Below, one piece after another: positions 27,962-38,862 of a stretch of DNA of 64,000 nucleotides (the stretch's first letter is position 1; each line of letters opens with the position of its first letter). The position numbers and the translations under genes are program-made. Under the pieces are notes generated by a model. The model was given only the letters and a program-made list of their open reading frames with translations. It was not told the DNA's origin and ran no database searches. Source of the DNA: Silene latifolia (lineage: Eukaryota > Streptophyta > Magnoliopsida > Caryophyllales > Caryophyllaceae); contig NC_133538.1 of the NCBI RefSeq assembly GCF_048544455.1, forward strand, positions 40,497,969 through 40,561,968, in the 5' to 3' direction.

Positions 27962-28634
27962 TAAGGTAGGCTTCTTTCACTCGTCATCCTCATCTTGATC
28001 ATAGCCATAACGATGAGAGCTCCCGGCTTGGTCATACCCGCTTGCTTGACCCCAATACCCTCCTTGGTCAAATTCTCCCCCTTGCCCCGAGTACCCTCCA
28101 CCTTGGCTAGAATACCTTCCGCCGTCGCGACCTCAAGCTTGGTTCCCTTGATTAGGGAACAAGAGCTCCGGTTGTGCCCAAGAGGGCTTAGGACCATTGA
28201 GGTCAATATACCCTTGTTGAGCCATGTTATAGTATTGGGGGTAAAGGGCCAAGTAGTTGTCGACCCTCCCTTCATGTACCCCGAGGTCCACTCTATTCAT
28301 GAGTTTCATCAAATCATTAATACCCTGGGTATTGGGGATTTCCGGCCTAAACTCGGTATATGGGGTAGGGTATGGTGGGATGGGTACATAGGAGGGTGGA
28401 CGAATAGGCCTTCCCGGTGCTCCACGTTGTATTTGGCGGTGCGGATCTTCCCTTTGAGGGGGATTATCAAGAATTTGGATATCAAGGAGGTAGCTTGGTG
28501 GAGGCGAGTATGGGCTCAATCTTGGGTCAATGCCCGGTATCTTCCAACCTTCAAGGATCATTGAAGTGCATCCTTTGGTGTGCCAGTCTACACTCTCGTC
28601 TCGAGTGTAGTTACACCATCGGTGATGGTTGAAG
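27962..28634 (-). pseudogene. Element X ORF1, C-terminal part
   Basis: Continues the ORF1 of 41853-42760 across the array insertion, with codons joining in phase at the ATGGT duplication. Minus-strand translation gives a Pro-rich middle (PPSYVPIPPYPTPYTEFRPE, about 28380) and then, after one in-frame TGA near 28133, a Gly/Tyr/Gln-rich tail (GGGYSGQGGEFDQGGYWGQ) ending DQDEDDE and a stop. The TGA reads as a CGA-to-TGA change. The Gly/Tyr-rich tail is low-complexity and prion-like. ORF1 function is unknown. Confidence 0.7.
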
Positions 28635-28921
28635 ATGGTTGATGCGTGTCTTTTATATGATGTTTTGCATCCCTTTTTACACGCATTTCAGAGCTCATTC
28701 ATGTAGTTTATGCTGCATTTCTCCCTATTTCCGTCTACTTCCGCATTTTGTACATTATTGCATAAATGTGAAGAATCCAGCGGAAATCAAGCTAAATCCG
28801 TCCCCGAGTATCCTGCATTGCATGTGACGAGAAGTATTTGCTTAAGGAACGAGCTCGGTGCGCACTCCAAGGCCCAAAAGACAAGTCCACGTGTTTTAAG
28901 AAGTCAAGTAGCAGCTCAAGT

Positions 28922-29031
28922 AGTCGATCGACCATCACCCTCGCCGATCGACCAATGTTCGGTTCCGTGGTTAGCTCACCGTTTGTCGAGGAGCAATCGA
29001 TCGACCATCCCTATCATCGATCGACCGATTG
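28922..29031. promoter_or_regulatory. GTCGATCGAC palindrome cluster, LTR a
   Basis: Four copies of the (G)TCGATCGAC motif in 110 bp, 80 bp upstream of the TATA box. Copies in LTRs b (31312-31412), c (33701-33807) and d (40628-40731) occupy the same place but vary in the bases at the motif edges and between motifs. Confidence 0.7.
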
Positions 29032-29111
29032 CTATTCCGGGTGAATTAAAAGACCGTGAATCTTAAAGCCCGTGAAGTTTAGGTTTTGGAATAATTGTTA
29101 CGCTTGTTTGC

Positions 29112-29118
29112 TATATAA
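29112..29118 (+). promoter_or_regulatory. TATA box, LTR a
   Basis: TATATAA, conserved in all four LTRs (31499-31505, 33893-33899 and 40820-40826), about 80-90 bp after the palindrome cluster. Confidence 0.5.
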
Positions 29119-29518
29119 CATAACACAAACTTTCGCTTTAGGGATCTGATTTTTATCTAAGTTTCATACAAAGAACCTTCGCTTTTTGGTTCATTCGAGT
29201 AATTAGGGTTTGGAACATCGTTTTAGCATTGGATTTCGATCTTGTTCTTAATCTTTCCTCCAATATCGGTATTCTTTCCGCCCTAATTACGCTTTATTGC
29301 TTTATTTTCATCATTAGTATAGATTTGCTAGTTAATATCCCAAAGCCAATTATCGCATTATCGCTATTTGTTATCTACTTTAAGCATGAATTCAAGAATC
29401 GTTATTAGTTTTATTGTTGTTTTTACCCTTAGCATGAGTAGCTAATTCTATAGTGCTAGGATGTAGGCGATTTATGGCATAGGCGACAATAGATCATACA
29501 CGGATCGTCTCGCGTGTT

Positions 29519-29553
29519 GGTCGATCGATCGACATTGTAGGTCGATCGACTGA
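29519..29553. other. Second palindrome pair, LTR a (transcribed part)
   Basis: Two GTCGATCGA motifs about 400 bp downstream of the TATA box. Equivalent pairs lie in LTRs b (31910-31943), c (34301-34340) and d (41224-41255). Confidence 0.6.
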
Positions 29554-30143
29554 CCTCGTAGGGTTTTATATTCGTTTTAGTTGTTTTAATGTTGTATTTA
29601 ACAAATCGAATGCATGCGACCAGTTAGATACCTAATTTATGATTGACCCATTAGATCGAAAGATAGGGAAAGTTATTTGACCATCAACTAAATCGACTAA
29701 ACTGTGCTAAGATCGAAAGATAGGTATAGTTTAGACCGTTAGTCACTTTTCAGGACGAAAGTTAGTATTAGTGACGTTAGGGACCTATAGCGAGATCGAA
29801 AGATGCTATTTGTTAAGAGTGGACCGAGAGGACCTCTTTATCTCCCGCCTTACCTGTGTTTGATTCAGACCGACTTAGTTTGCTGCCGCCGAAGCTATAA
29901 TGAACCGACCATCCTAGTACCCTTCTTTTATCTGCTTAAATCGGTTATTTAGTTTATTATCTTTATTCACTTTTAGTTGTAGACCAATTCAATTCAACCC
30001 CCACAATAGTTACCTCAGATTGAACATAAATCAACTAAAATTTACATCTGCCTCCTTGTGGTTCGACCCTGTTACCACTAGCCTAGGTTAGTCTTAATAG
30101 GAATTATAAATTTTATCTTTGGTACTCACAACGACGGGTATCA

Positions 30144-31030
30144 AATTTTTGGGATTGTTACTCATTTTTGGTGGCATATGCTCTGTTGAGATGATGATTG
30201 GAAAATGAAGGAGAAAGAAATAGAAAAAAAAAAAAAAAAAAAAAAAAAGATGAAAAAGATTCGAAAAAGAAGAAAAAAGAGTTATGTACTGTTCATAGCA
30301 GTCGATCGACTGCCCAATATAGTCGATCGACTGAAGTTCGAGAAAGAAAAAGAAAAAAAAATGTCAATTCGCATAATTTAACCCTTATCTTTTGGCGATT
30401 TTTGCTCCCATGATTCATTTATATCTCATGGGGAGTTTATTGATTTAGTATTTTGGAGATTGTGAGATTTGTGCTTGATATAGCACCGTTTCGTTTGATT
30501 ATGAGCAAGAAGTAGGATGTTGCCATGTGGTTCTGTTTTGGTACTAGCTTGATCACCTGTACCTCCACTTTTCCATAAAATGTTTTGCCTCTTCTTACCC
30601 ACACCTCACATATCCCATATATACCTCGGCATGTGTAATGGTCTTTTGTTGGTGGAATGCATATGTACGGTCATAGAGATCATTTTCATATTCTATTGCT
30701 GGCATGTTTTCATAGGTCGTAGTTAGGTGAGAGTCACTACAAAATTAATTCTTTCTATCTTACATATATTCACCTGTACCTATTGAGTGGTTTGAGCGAC
30801 CCGTGAGCGTCCAAATTGATAAGTCTCTACAGTTGGCGGTTCAGCATGTCTTTGACGACTCCATAACTCGTTTGCATGATTCACATTACTAATTGATTGT
30901 TGGTTGTGCATTAAATTGGCTTAGGCTTAACAGTTTGCATTTCGCTCTGAGATTGAACTCGTTCCATTAGGTCATTAGATCGAGTCTAGTTCTTGCTTGG
31001 GGACAAGCAAGGGTTTGGTTTGGGGAAGTT
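30144..31030 (+). other. Deleted internal region between LTRs a and b
   Basis: Corresponds to 39463-40344 of the longer internal region. The left junction (AATTTTTGGGATTG) joins the first bases after an LTR to the 3' internal part at a TTTTGG microhomology. The primer site and all coding sequence are lost. Contents: an A-rich stretch, two palindromes (30299-30335), a hairpin and the polypurine tract. Small ORFs here are not supported. Confidence 0.85.
30992..31011 (+). other. Hairpin beside polypurine tract (array, unit 1)
   Basis: CTTGCTTGGGGACAAGCAAG: 8-bp perfect stem with a GGGA loop, followed by GGTTTGGTTTGGGGAAG and the LTR. Identical copies are at 33380-33399 and 40306-40325. Confidence 0.75.
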
Positions 31031-32534
31031 TGATGCGTGTCTTTTATATGATGTTTTGCATCCCTTTTTACACGCATTTCAGAGCTCATTCATGTAGTTT
31101 ATGCTGCATTTCTCCTTATTTCCGTCTACTTCCGCATTTTGTACATTATTGCGAAATGTGAAGAATCCAAATGAAATCAAGCTAAATCCGTCCCCGAGTA
31201 TCCCGTATTGCATGTGACGAGAAGTATTTGCTTAAGGGACGAGCTCGGTGCGCACTCCAAGGCCCAAAAGACAAGTCCACGTGTTTTAAGAAGTCAAGTA
31301 GCAGCTCAAGTAGTCGATCGACCATCACCCTCGGTCCGATCGACCAATGTTCGGTTCCGTGCTACTCTTTTGTTGAGAGCAAGCGATCGACCATCCTAAC
31401 ATCGATCGACCGATTGCTATTCCGGACGTGAATTAAAAGACCGTGAATCTTGAAGCCCGTGAAGTTTAGGTTTTGGAATAATTGTTACGCTTGTTTGCTA
31501 TATAACGTAACACAAACTTTCAGTTTAGGGATCTGGATTTTTATCTAAGTTTCATACAGTAACCTTCAGTTTTTGGTTCATTCGAGTAATTAGGGTTTGG
31601 AACATCGTTTTAGCATTGGATTTCTGATCTTGTTCTTAATCTTTCCTCTGAATCTCGGTATTCTTTCCTCGCCCTAATTACGCTTTATTGCTTTATTTTC
31701 ATCATTAGTATAGATTTGCTAGTTAGTATCCCAAAGCCAATTATCGCATTATCGCTATTTGTTATCTACTTTAAGCATGAATTCAAGAATCGTTATTAGT
31801 TTTATTGTTGTTTTTACCCTTAGCATGAGTAGCTAATTCTATAGTGCTAGGATGTAGGCGATTTATGGCATAGGCGACAATAGATCATACACGGATCGTC
31901 TCGCGTGTTGGTCGATCGATCGACATTGTAGGTCGATCGACCCGACCTCGTAGGGTTTTATATTCTTTTTAGTTGTTTTAATGTTGTATTTAACAAATCG
32001 AATGCATGCGACCAGTTAGATACCTAATTTATGATTGACCCATTAGATCGAAAGATAGGGAAAGTTATTTGACCATCAACTAAATCGACTAAACTGTGCT
32101 AAGATCGAAAGATAGGTATAGTTTAGACCGTTAGTCACTTTTCAGGACGAAAGTTAGTATTAGTGACGTTAGGGACCTATAGCGAGATCGAAAGATGCTA
32201 TTTGTTAAGAGTGGACCGAGAGGACCTCTTTATCTCCCGCCTTACCGTGTTTGATTCAGACCGACTTAGTTTGTCTGCCGCCAAGCTATAATGAACCGAC
32301 CATCCTAGTACCCTTCTTTTATCTGCTTAAATCGGTTATTTAGTTTATTATCTTTATTCACTTTTAGTTGTAGACCAATTCAATTCAACCCCCACAATAG
32401 TTACCTCGGACTGAACATAAATCAACTAAAATTTACATTCGCCTCCTTGTGGTTCGACCTTGTTACCACTAGCCTAGGTTAGTCTTAATAGGAATTATAA
32501 ATTTTATCTTTGGTACTCACAACGACGGGTATCA
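31031..32534 (+). repeat. Array LTR b
   Basis: 1504 bp, the 3' LTR of unit 1 and 5' LTR of unit 2. Confidence 0.95.
31312..31412. promoter_or_regulatory. GTCGATCGAC palindrome cluster, LTR b
   Basis: Four motif copies at the same place as in LTR a. The spacers and motif edges differ from those of a, c and d, while most of the LTR is conserved. Confidence 0.7.
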
Positions 32535-33418
32535 AATTTTTGGGATTGTTACTCATTTTTGGTGGCATATGCTCTGTTGAGATGATGATTGGAAAATGAA
32601 GGAGAAAGAAATAGAAAAAAAAAAAAAAAAAGATGAAAAAGATTCGAAAAAGAAGAAAAAAGAGTTCTCATTTGTCTTCATATAGCGATCGATCGATCGC
32701 CTAATATAGTCGATCGACTGAAGTTCGAGAAAGAAAAAGAAAAAAAAATGTCAATTCGCATAATTTAACCCTTATCTTTTGGCGATTTTTGCTCCCATGA
32801 TTCATTTATATCTCATGGGGAGTTTATTGATTTAGTATTTTGGAGATTGTGAGATTTGTGCTTGATATAGCACCGTTTCGTTTGATTATGAGCAAGAAGT
32901 AGGATGTTGCCATGTGGTTCTGTTTTGGTACTAGCTTGATCACCTGTACCTCCACTTTTCCATAAAATGTTTTGCCTCTTCTTACCCACACCTCACATAT
33001 CCCATATATACCTCGGCATGTGTAATGGTCTTTTGTTGGTGGAATGCATATGTACGGTCATAGAGATCATTTTCATATTCTATTGCTGGCATGTTTTCAT
33101 AGGTCGTAGTTAGGTGAGAGTCACTACAAAATTAATTTTTTCTATCTTACATATATTCACCTGTACCTATTGAGTGGTTTGAGCGACCCGTGAGCGTCCA
33201 AATTGATAAGTCTCTACGATTGGCGGTTCAAAGATGTCTTTGACGACTCCATAACTCGTTTGCATGATTCACATTACTAATTGATTGTTGGTTGTGCATT
33301 AAATTGGCTTAGGCTTAACAGTTTGCATTTCGCTCTGAGATTGAACTCGTTCCATTAGGTCATTAGATCGAGTCTAGTTCTTGCTTGGGGACAAGCAAGG
33401 GTTTGGTTTGGGGAAGTT
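32535..33418 (+). other. Deleted internal region between LTRs b and c
   Basis: Same left junction as 30144-31030, so the two units descend from one deletion followed by duplication. The palindrome at 32688-32702 is altered to GCGATCGATCGATCGC. Confidence 0.85.
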
Positions 33419-34929
33419 TGATGCGTGTCTTTTATATGATGTTTTGCATCCCTTTTTACACGCATTTCAGAGCTCATTCATGTAGTTTATGCTGCATTTC
33501 TCCTTATTTCCGTCTACTTCCGCATTTTGTACATTATTGCAGAAATGTGAAGAATCCAGCGGAAATCAAGCTAAATCCGTCCCCGAGTATCCTGCATTGC
33601 ATGTGACGAGAAGTATTTGCTTAAGGGACGAGCTCGGTGCGCACTCCAAGGCCCAAAAGACAAGTCCACGTGTTTTAAGAAGTCAAGTAGCAGCTCAAGT
33701 AGTCGATCGACCATCACCCTCAGTCGATCGACCAATGTTCGGGTTCCAGAAGCTACTGTTTGCTGAGGAGCAGTCGATCGACCAGTCCTATCAGTCGATC
33801 GACCAGATTGCTATTCCAGACGTGAATTAAAAGACCGTGAATCTTGAAGCCCGTGAAGTTTAGGTTTTGGAATAATTGTTACGCTTGTTTGCTATATAAC
33901 GTAACACAAACTTTCAGTTTAGGGATCTGGATTTTTATCTAAGTTTCATACAGTAACCTTCAGTTTTTGGTTCATTCGAGTAATTAGGGTTTGGAACATC
34001 GTTTTAGCATTGGATTTCTGATCTTGTTCTTAATCTTTCCTCTGAATCTCGGTATTCTTTCTGCCCTAATTACAGTTTATTGCTTTATTTTCATCATTAG
34101 TATAGATTTGCTAGTTAGTATCCCAAAGCCAATTATCGCATTATCGCTATTTGTTATCTACTTTAAGCATGAATTCAGTAATCGTTATTAGTTTTATTGT
34201 TGTTTTTACCCTTAGCATGAGTAGCTAATTCTATAGTGCTAGGATGTAGGCGATTTATGGCATAGGCGGCAATAGATCATACACGGACTGTCTCGCGTGT
34301 TGGTCGATCGACTGACATTGTAGGTCGATCGACTGACCTCGTAGGGTTTTATATTCTTTTTAGTTGTTTTAATGTTGTATTTAACAAATCGAATGCATGC
34401 GACCAGTTAGATACCTAATTTATGATTGACCCATTAGATCGAAAGATAGGGAAAGTTATTTGACCATCAATTAAATCGACTAAACTGTGCTAAGATCGAA
34501 AGATAGGTATAGTTTAGACCGTTAGTCACTTTTCAGGACGAAAGTTAGTATTAGTGACGTTAGGGACCTATAACGAGATCGAAAGATGCTATTTGTTAAG
34601 AGTGGACCGAGAGGACCTCTTTATCTCCCGCCTTACCTGTGTTTGATTCGAATCGACTTAGTTTGTCTTTGCCGCCGAAGCTATAATGAACCGACCATCC
34701 TAGTACCCTTCTTTTATCTGTTTAAATCGTTTATTTAGTTTATTATCTTTATTCACTTTTAGTTGTAGACCAATTCAATTCAACCCCCACAATAGTTACC
34801 TCAGATTGAACATAAATCAACTAAAATTTACATCTGCCTCCTTGTGGTTCGACCCTGTTACCACTAGCCTAGGTTAGTCTTAATAGGAATTATAAATTTT
34901 ATCTTTGGTACTCACAACGACGGGTATCA
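33419..34929 (+). repeat. Array LTR c
   Basis: 1511 bp, followed directly by the primer site and gag region. It retains CAG/CTG at most places where a, b and d differ from it. Confidence 0.95.
33701..33807. promoter_or_regulatory. GTCGATCGAC palindrome cluster, LTR c
   Basis: Four regular copies, three of them with AGTCGATCGACC edges. The best-preserved version of the cluster in the array. Confidence 0.7.
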
Positions 34930-34934
34930 AATTT

Positions 34935-34952
34935 TGGCGCCGTTGCCGGGGA
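34935..34952 (+). other. Primer-binding site (Athila type)
   Basis: TGGCGCCGTTGCCGGGGA, 5 nt after the LTR end. In the Athila lineage this site is attributed to tRNA-Asp. It is present only after LTR c. Confidence 0.9.
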
Positions 34953-35054
34953 GGCAATAGTCCTAATTTTAGTTGTTTTTATTTTTAGTCTTTCTTAGTT
35001 TAAGGGACTTCTGTTCCTTAAACTTTTCTTATATTCTTTTTGTAGTTTCCTCTT

Positions 35055-36743
35055 ATGCGCAGGTCACAGGGTGGTGAACTAGTGCTATTTGACCCTGAGA
35101 TAGAGAAATCTTTGCGCGAGTTGAGACGAACACAAAGAGTACTACCGACAGAGGAAGAGCCGAGTACTCACAAGATATTACGAGCACAATCTGTTCAAGA
35201 AGACCCACAAATCTTCACCCGTTTCCACTTCTTCAGCCGAGACAGTTACTTCTCCCGAAATTCCAGTCATGGCCGAGGAAGCGAGTATAGCTAGTCATTC
35301 GAGCCGACAACCGAAAACTTATACAAGGGGTTCGAACTACCAGAGATGCCGGAAGTTCGAACCAAAGCCTTCTTACATCAACATGGTTGAGAGAAACCGA
35401 TTTAGGGGAGCTGCGAATGAGGATGCAGCTAAACACATGGAGACCTTTATTGATTACTGCTGTTCCATACCCCCACCAGCTGGCGTGACCCAAGACCATA
35501 TCAAGGAGACCATGTTCATCTTCTCCCTTCGCGACGCTTCAAGGGAGTGGTATAGAGATCTGGACCGAGCCGTTCATGGAATTACCGATTGGAATTCATT
35601 GGCATTGGCGTTATACAAGAAGTACTTTTCTGCTTCAAGGACGATCGCTATTAGAGCTCAAATCACGGGCTTTAAACAAGGGCCAGATGAGAATTTCCAT
35701 GAAGCATGGGTCCGATTCAAGAAGTTGGTGCGAACCATACCGCACCATGGGTTCGAAAAGTGGAGTTTGTGCAATCATTTCTACAATGGGTTGTACGACG
35801 ATCGAGGGCCATTTTGGATCTGCCGTTAACCAATAGAAGATTCGCTGAAAATTTGGGAGCAACCAAGGGGTGGAAGATCATTGACGATCTAGCTACCCAC
35901 AAGGCCGAGTATGGAAATTCTAGAGGGAACTAGAGGAGAGCTGCTGAATCCTCCTCTGTTGCTGCACTTGAGGCTCTTACTGCGAGATTTGACAAGTATG
36001 AGCTAGGAGGAGCTTCTAAAGGTGGGATGTACCAAGTCAATGCTGTGTCAGACGGTCCTTTCGTCTGTGAAAGGTGTGGAGGTGAGGTCCATGTCTCGAA
36101 AAACTGCCCTAGTCCCTTTGAATCTTGTGCTGCCTTTCAACACTATAGGCAGACCAACACCTACTATGAGCCGAATACCCATCGAACTTGAGTTGGAGGA
36201 GCCAAAATGTCCTTAACCCAACTCAAGCTCCGCTGCAGCAACAGCCTTATATACCCCCTCATCAAAAGCAACAACAATATCAGAAACCTCCCTATGTGCC
36301 GCAAAGAAGAACAATCACAGAATTCTGAATTCTCCGAGCTGAAGAACTTGTTGCTAAAGGAGTCTCAAGCAAGAGAGGCCGGGATGAAGCTACTAGAGAG
36401 CCAAATTGCTCAATTGGCTAGCAAAAGCAACACTCGAGCTCCCGGACACTTGCCGACTCAAACCGACCAAAAGGAGACCTTAAATGCCATCACTTTGAGG
36501 AGTGGGTCCACTCTGGAGGGACCTTCCATGGTCGAGGACACTGTCGAAAAAGATGAGCCGGAAACAAGTCAAGAAAAAGCTTCAACGAACAAATCAAAGA
36601 AAAAGGCGTCTACCAGGTATTTCAGTCGATCGACTGATATACCTAGTCGATCGACTGAAGCACGGGTTACAGGAGCTTCTGGAACTGTACATCTCAGTCG
36701 ATCGACTGAGGACAAAGTGGTCGATCGACGAGATCGCCGCTAA
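35055..36743 (+). pseudogene. gag polyprotein relic of the array element (capsid and zinc knuckle)
   Basis: Coding trace in several frames. An N-terminal piece (35055-35294) and a capsid piece (35269-35829, with REWYRDL and DWNSLALALYKKYF) are typical of plant Ty3 retrotransposon gag. Then, in another frame past a TAG at 35931, comes a zinc knuckle CERCGGEVHVSKNC (36066-36107, C-x2-C-x4-H-x4-C). A final piece (36207-36743) has the coiled segment LLESQIAQLASKS and the palindrome-encoded SRSTD/SRSTE repeats, ending in a stop. Capsid and knuckle would package element RNA in cytoplasmic particles. At least three frame changes make it a pseudogene as read. Several lie where assembly error is plausible. 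Confidence 0.82.
36622..36730. repeat. Palindromes inside gag coding sequence
   Basis: CAGTCGATCGACTG, AGTCGATCGACT, CAGTCGATCGACTG and GTCGATCGAC lie in 109 bp. They are read in frame as SRSTD, SRSTE, SRSTE and VDRR. The motif is the same as in this element's LTR. Confidence 0.85.
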
Positions 36744-36769
36744 CGATCTTTGAGGAATTTCGTCCTTTA

Positions 36770-38122
36770 ATGCCAAATAATCTGCGAGACCACTTGTTTC
36801 GGGGCACCACAGTCCCGAAGGTGTTAGGACCAGACCCGAGTGCTGATGGGTCAGTCCCAATCCCGAAGTTAGACCCAATGACGGTCAATGGTTCTCATTT
36901 GATACGGTATGAGGAGGGGTCTAGCTTCAACAAAGAGAAGGTGACGGACTTTCAGCCTAAGTCCAAGGATGCCGGCGCGCGAGATTTGGAGGAGAGGGCC
37001 AAGGTACTTCTCACAGCCCCTTACCCGGAGAGGCTAGTGCCGACCAAGGAACAGTATCTTTCAAAGAAATTTGAAAAAGTTATCCGTAGTCCGAATGTAC
37101 GGGTTCCTTTTCTCGAGTTAGTTAACCAAGTGCCCGCTTATACTAAATTTATGAAACAACTTTTGTCCAAAAAGCGGTCACTTGAGACAGTGCACACTGT
37201 CGCACTTACTAAGGAGTCTTGCTCCTATCTGTCTTACACTGCGCCCCATAAGTTAGAGGATCCGGGCAGCTTTTTTGTCCCTTGCAAAATAGGTACCTTC
37301 TCAATTGAGAAGGCATTGTGTGACTTAGGGGCTAGCATAAGCGTCATGCCCTTGAGTTTAGCTAGGAAGCTTAAGCTGACCCGTTTTGCTATCACAGACA
37401 TGACAGTTCAGATGGCTGACCGATCTGCGGTCGAGCCTATAGGAGTCCTAGAGGACATACCCGTCCAAATAGGGAAGTTTTTCTTCCCTGTTGACTTTGT
37501 TGTCCTTGACATGCCTGAGGATGCCCATATACCGATCATCCTAGGTAGGCTATTTCTGCACACTGCTGGTGCAGTCATTGACGTTGGCTCTGGAACTTTG
37601 ACCTTCAAAGTTGGGAAACATTCTATCATTTTCGCCCAACCTGCTAAAAAGAAGGACCCCATGTGGCCTGTTACATGTAACACGGTTTCTGAAAAGAAAT
37701 CGTACTTTGTGCTTCCTGAATTGCTTATCTCTATTACTACTCCTGTGCTAACCCCTCCGCCCCAGATTGGGAGCAGAAAGGAGGAAGAATCTATTGTTTT
37801 AGACATTGCAGGAGCTGGTTTAGGGAAGGATGAGCTGCAGATCACTCTAGCTGCGACAAGGCCTATCATTCAAAGAGGAGGTCTTGGTTGCCTAAGCTAT
37901 GGGATTGATGAGGAAGTGGAAGACGAGTCAGCCAAGGTGAGATGGGCTGATTTGGATTCTGACGATTCCAAGGAAGTCCTTGATTGGGGAGATGACAAAG
38001 TTGATCCATCGAGCTCTCCAACTGTTGAAGTTGAGAAGGGTGCAACTGATAAGATGAGCACCATTGAGGCTACCTCTAGTAGCCGTAAGCCGACAAGTGG
38101 GCCATACCTTGGCCTTTCTTGA
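36770..38122 (+). CDS. Gag C-terminal and aspartic protease ORF of the array element
   Basis: 450 codons, intact. Residues 181-195 or so read ALCDLGASISVMPLS, the retroviral-type aspartic protease active site (DLGAS rather than DTGA), followed by MADRS, GVLEDIPVQIGKFFFPVDFVVLDM and IPIILGR. All are shared with the protease in the ORF at 58151. The protease would cleave Gag. The N-terminal part holds the linker between zinc knuckle and protease. There is no RT: the ORF ends normally (SSRKPTSGPYLGLS) and is followed by 2.2 kb of non-coding sequence. The first ATG is probably not the true start, because the reading is a continuation of gag in another frame. The intact length suggests recent activity or recent origin. 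Confidence 0.85.
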   Translation: MPNNLRDHLFRGTTVPKVLGPDPSADGSVPIPKLDPMTVNGSHLIRYEEGSSFNKEKVTDFQPKSKDAGARDLEERAKVLLTAPYPERLVPTKEQYLSKKFEKVIRSPNVRVPFLELVNQVPAYTKFMKQLLSKKRSLETVHTVALTKESCSYLSYTAPHKLEDPGSFFVPCKIGTFSIEKALCDLGASISVMPLSLARKLKLTRFAITDMTVQMADRSAVEPIGVLEDIPVQIGKFFFPVDFVVLDMPEDAHIPIILGRLFLHTAGAVIDVGSGTLTFKVGKHSIIFAQPAKKKDPMWPVTCNTVSEKKSYFVLPELLISITTPVLTPPPQIGSRKEEESIVLDIAGAGLGKDELQITLAATRPIIQRGGLGCLSYGIDEEVEDESAKVRWADLDSDDSKEVLDWGDDKVDPSSSPTVEVEKGATDKMSTIEATSSSRKPTSGPYLGLS

Positions 38123-38361
38123 TCAACTACTAGTTGATCAAAAGCTTTACAAACATTTTATTGCCTTCGAACAACTTTTCTTGCTTTTGTGTGCGCGAAA
38201 ACTTCGCATTTTCTTTTGTTTATCTAGGATTTTAAGCACTTAGAGTTTTTTCTGGGTTTTGCGCAATTTTGGGCGCGTATTATTGTGTACTTGCAGGTAT
38301 TTAGAGCTTGTTAGCTCAAATCATTGAGCAAATACGAAGAAATAAGGAGTACAAAGAAGAT

Positions 38362-38465
38362 TTCTCGATCGATCGACCGCCATCATGGTCGATCGACGAG
38401 TTGCGCTTTCGGGAGCTTCATTCTGTTCATCTAGTCGATCGATCGCCCATGTAGGTCGATCGACC
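38362..38465. promoter_or_regulatory. Palindrome cluster after the protease ORF
   Basis: Four GATCGATCGACC/GTCGATCGAC-type motifs in 104 bp, the same family as in the LTR. Confidence 0.6.
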
Positions 38466-38823
38466 ATAGACACTGCTGTATTTGTTCACGACCTCTCCCC
38501 TGCTGTGTTTGGTCGATATGCGGACTTAAGGGAGTTTTCTACTCCACTTTATCTTCCGTCGTTTTATTTATTTCTTCTGATTTTCCCATTTGTGCACAAT
38601 TTTACCGCTTCATGATTGTCTTTCTCGGTTTTATGCGTGGTTTTTGTCCTCTTTTCAGGTACTTAATGGTAGCATCGCTTCATCGAAACCTCCTAGCTCA
38701 CGCTGGTTTGGGGAGGTTTCCTTTGCTGCGCCTAAAGTCTTGTGAGTTCCTTGCGTTTACTTTAAGTCATATTTTTATTTCACTCGCAAAGTCCCATTTC
38801 TCTCTTCTTCATTACATGATTTT

Positions 38824-38862
38824 GCACAATGGGGACATTGTGCGATTTGGTTTGGGGAAGGG
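38824..38862 (+). other. Internal hairpin and second polypurine-like tract
   Basis: GCACAATGGGGACATTGTGC forms an 8-bp stem with a GGGA loop, followed by GATTTGGTTTGGGGAAGGG. It repeats the arrangement found beside LTR d. Confidence 0.7.

Larger units (their letters stand above)
28640..30143 (+). repeat. Array LTR a
   Basis: 1504 bp, TGATGCGTGTC to GGTATCA. It holds palindromes at 28922-29031 and 29519-29553 and a TATA box at 29112-29118. Confidence 0.95.

Noticed and set aside
27995..28564. Plus-strand ORF of 189 codons
   Set aside because: Antisense shadow of the ORF1 C-terminal part, which has recognised composition and continues across the array insertion.
28710..29066. ORFs of 60-118 codons in array LTRs (also 31208, 33489 and 40543)
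   Set aside because: They run through the LTR promoter region, are not conserved in frame between the four LTRs, and encode nothing recognisable.
34935..34952. tRNA gene fragment
   Set aside because: It is the 18-nt primer-binding site next to an LTR, with no tRNA body around it; the same applies at 9214, 11827, 45005 and 57081.
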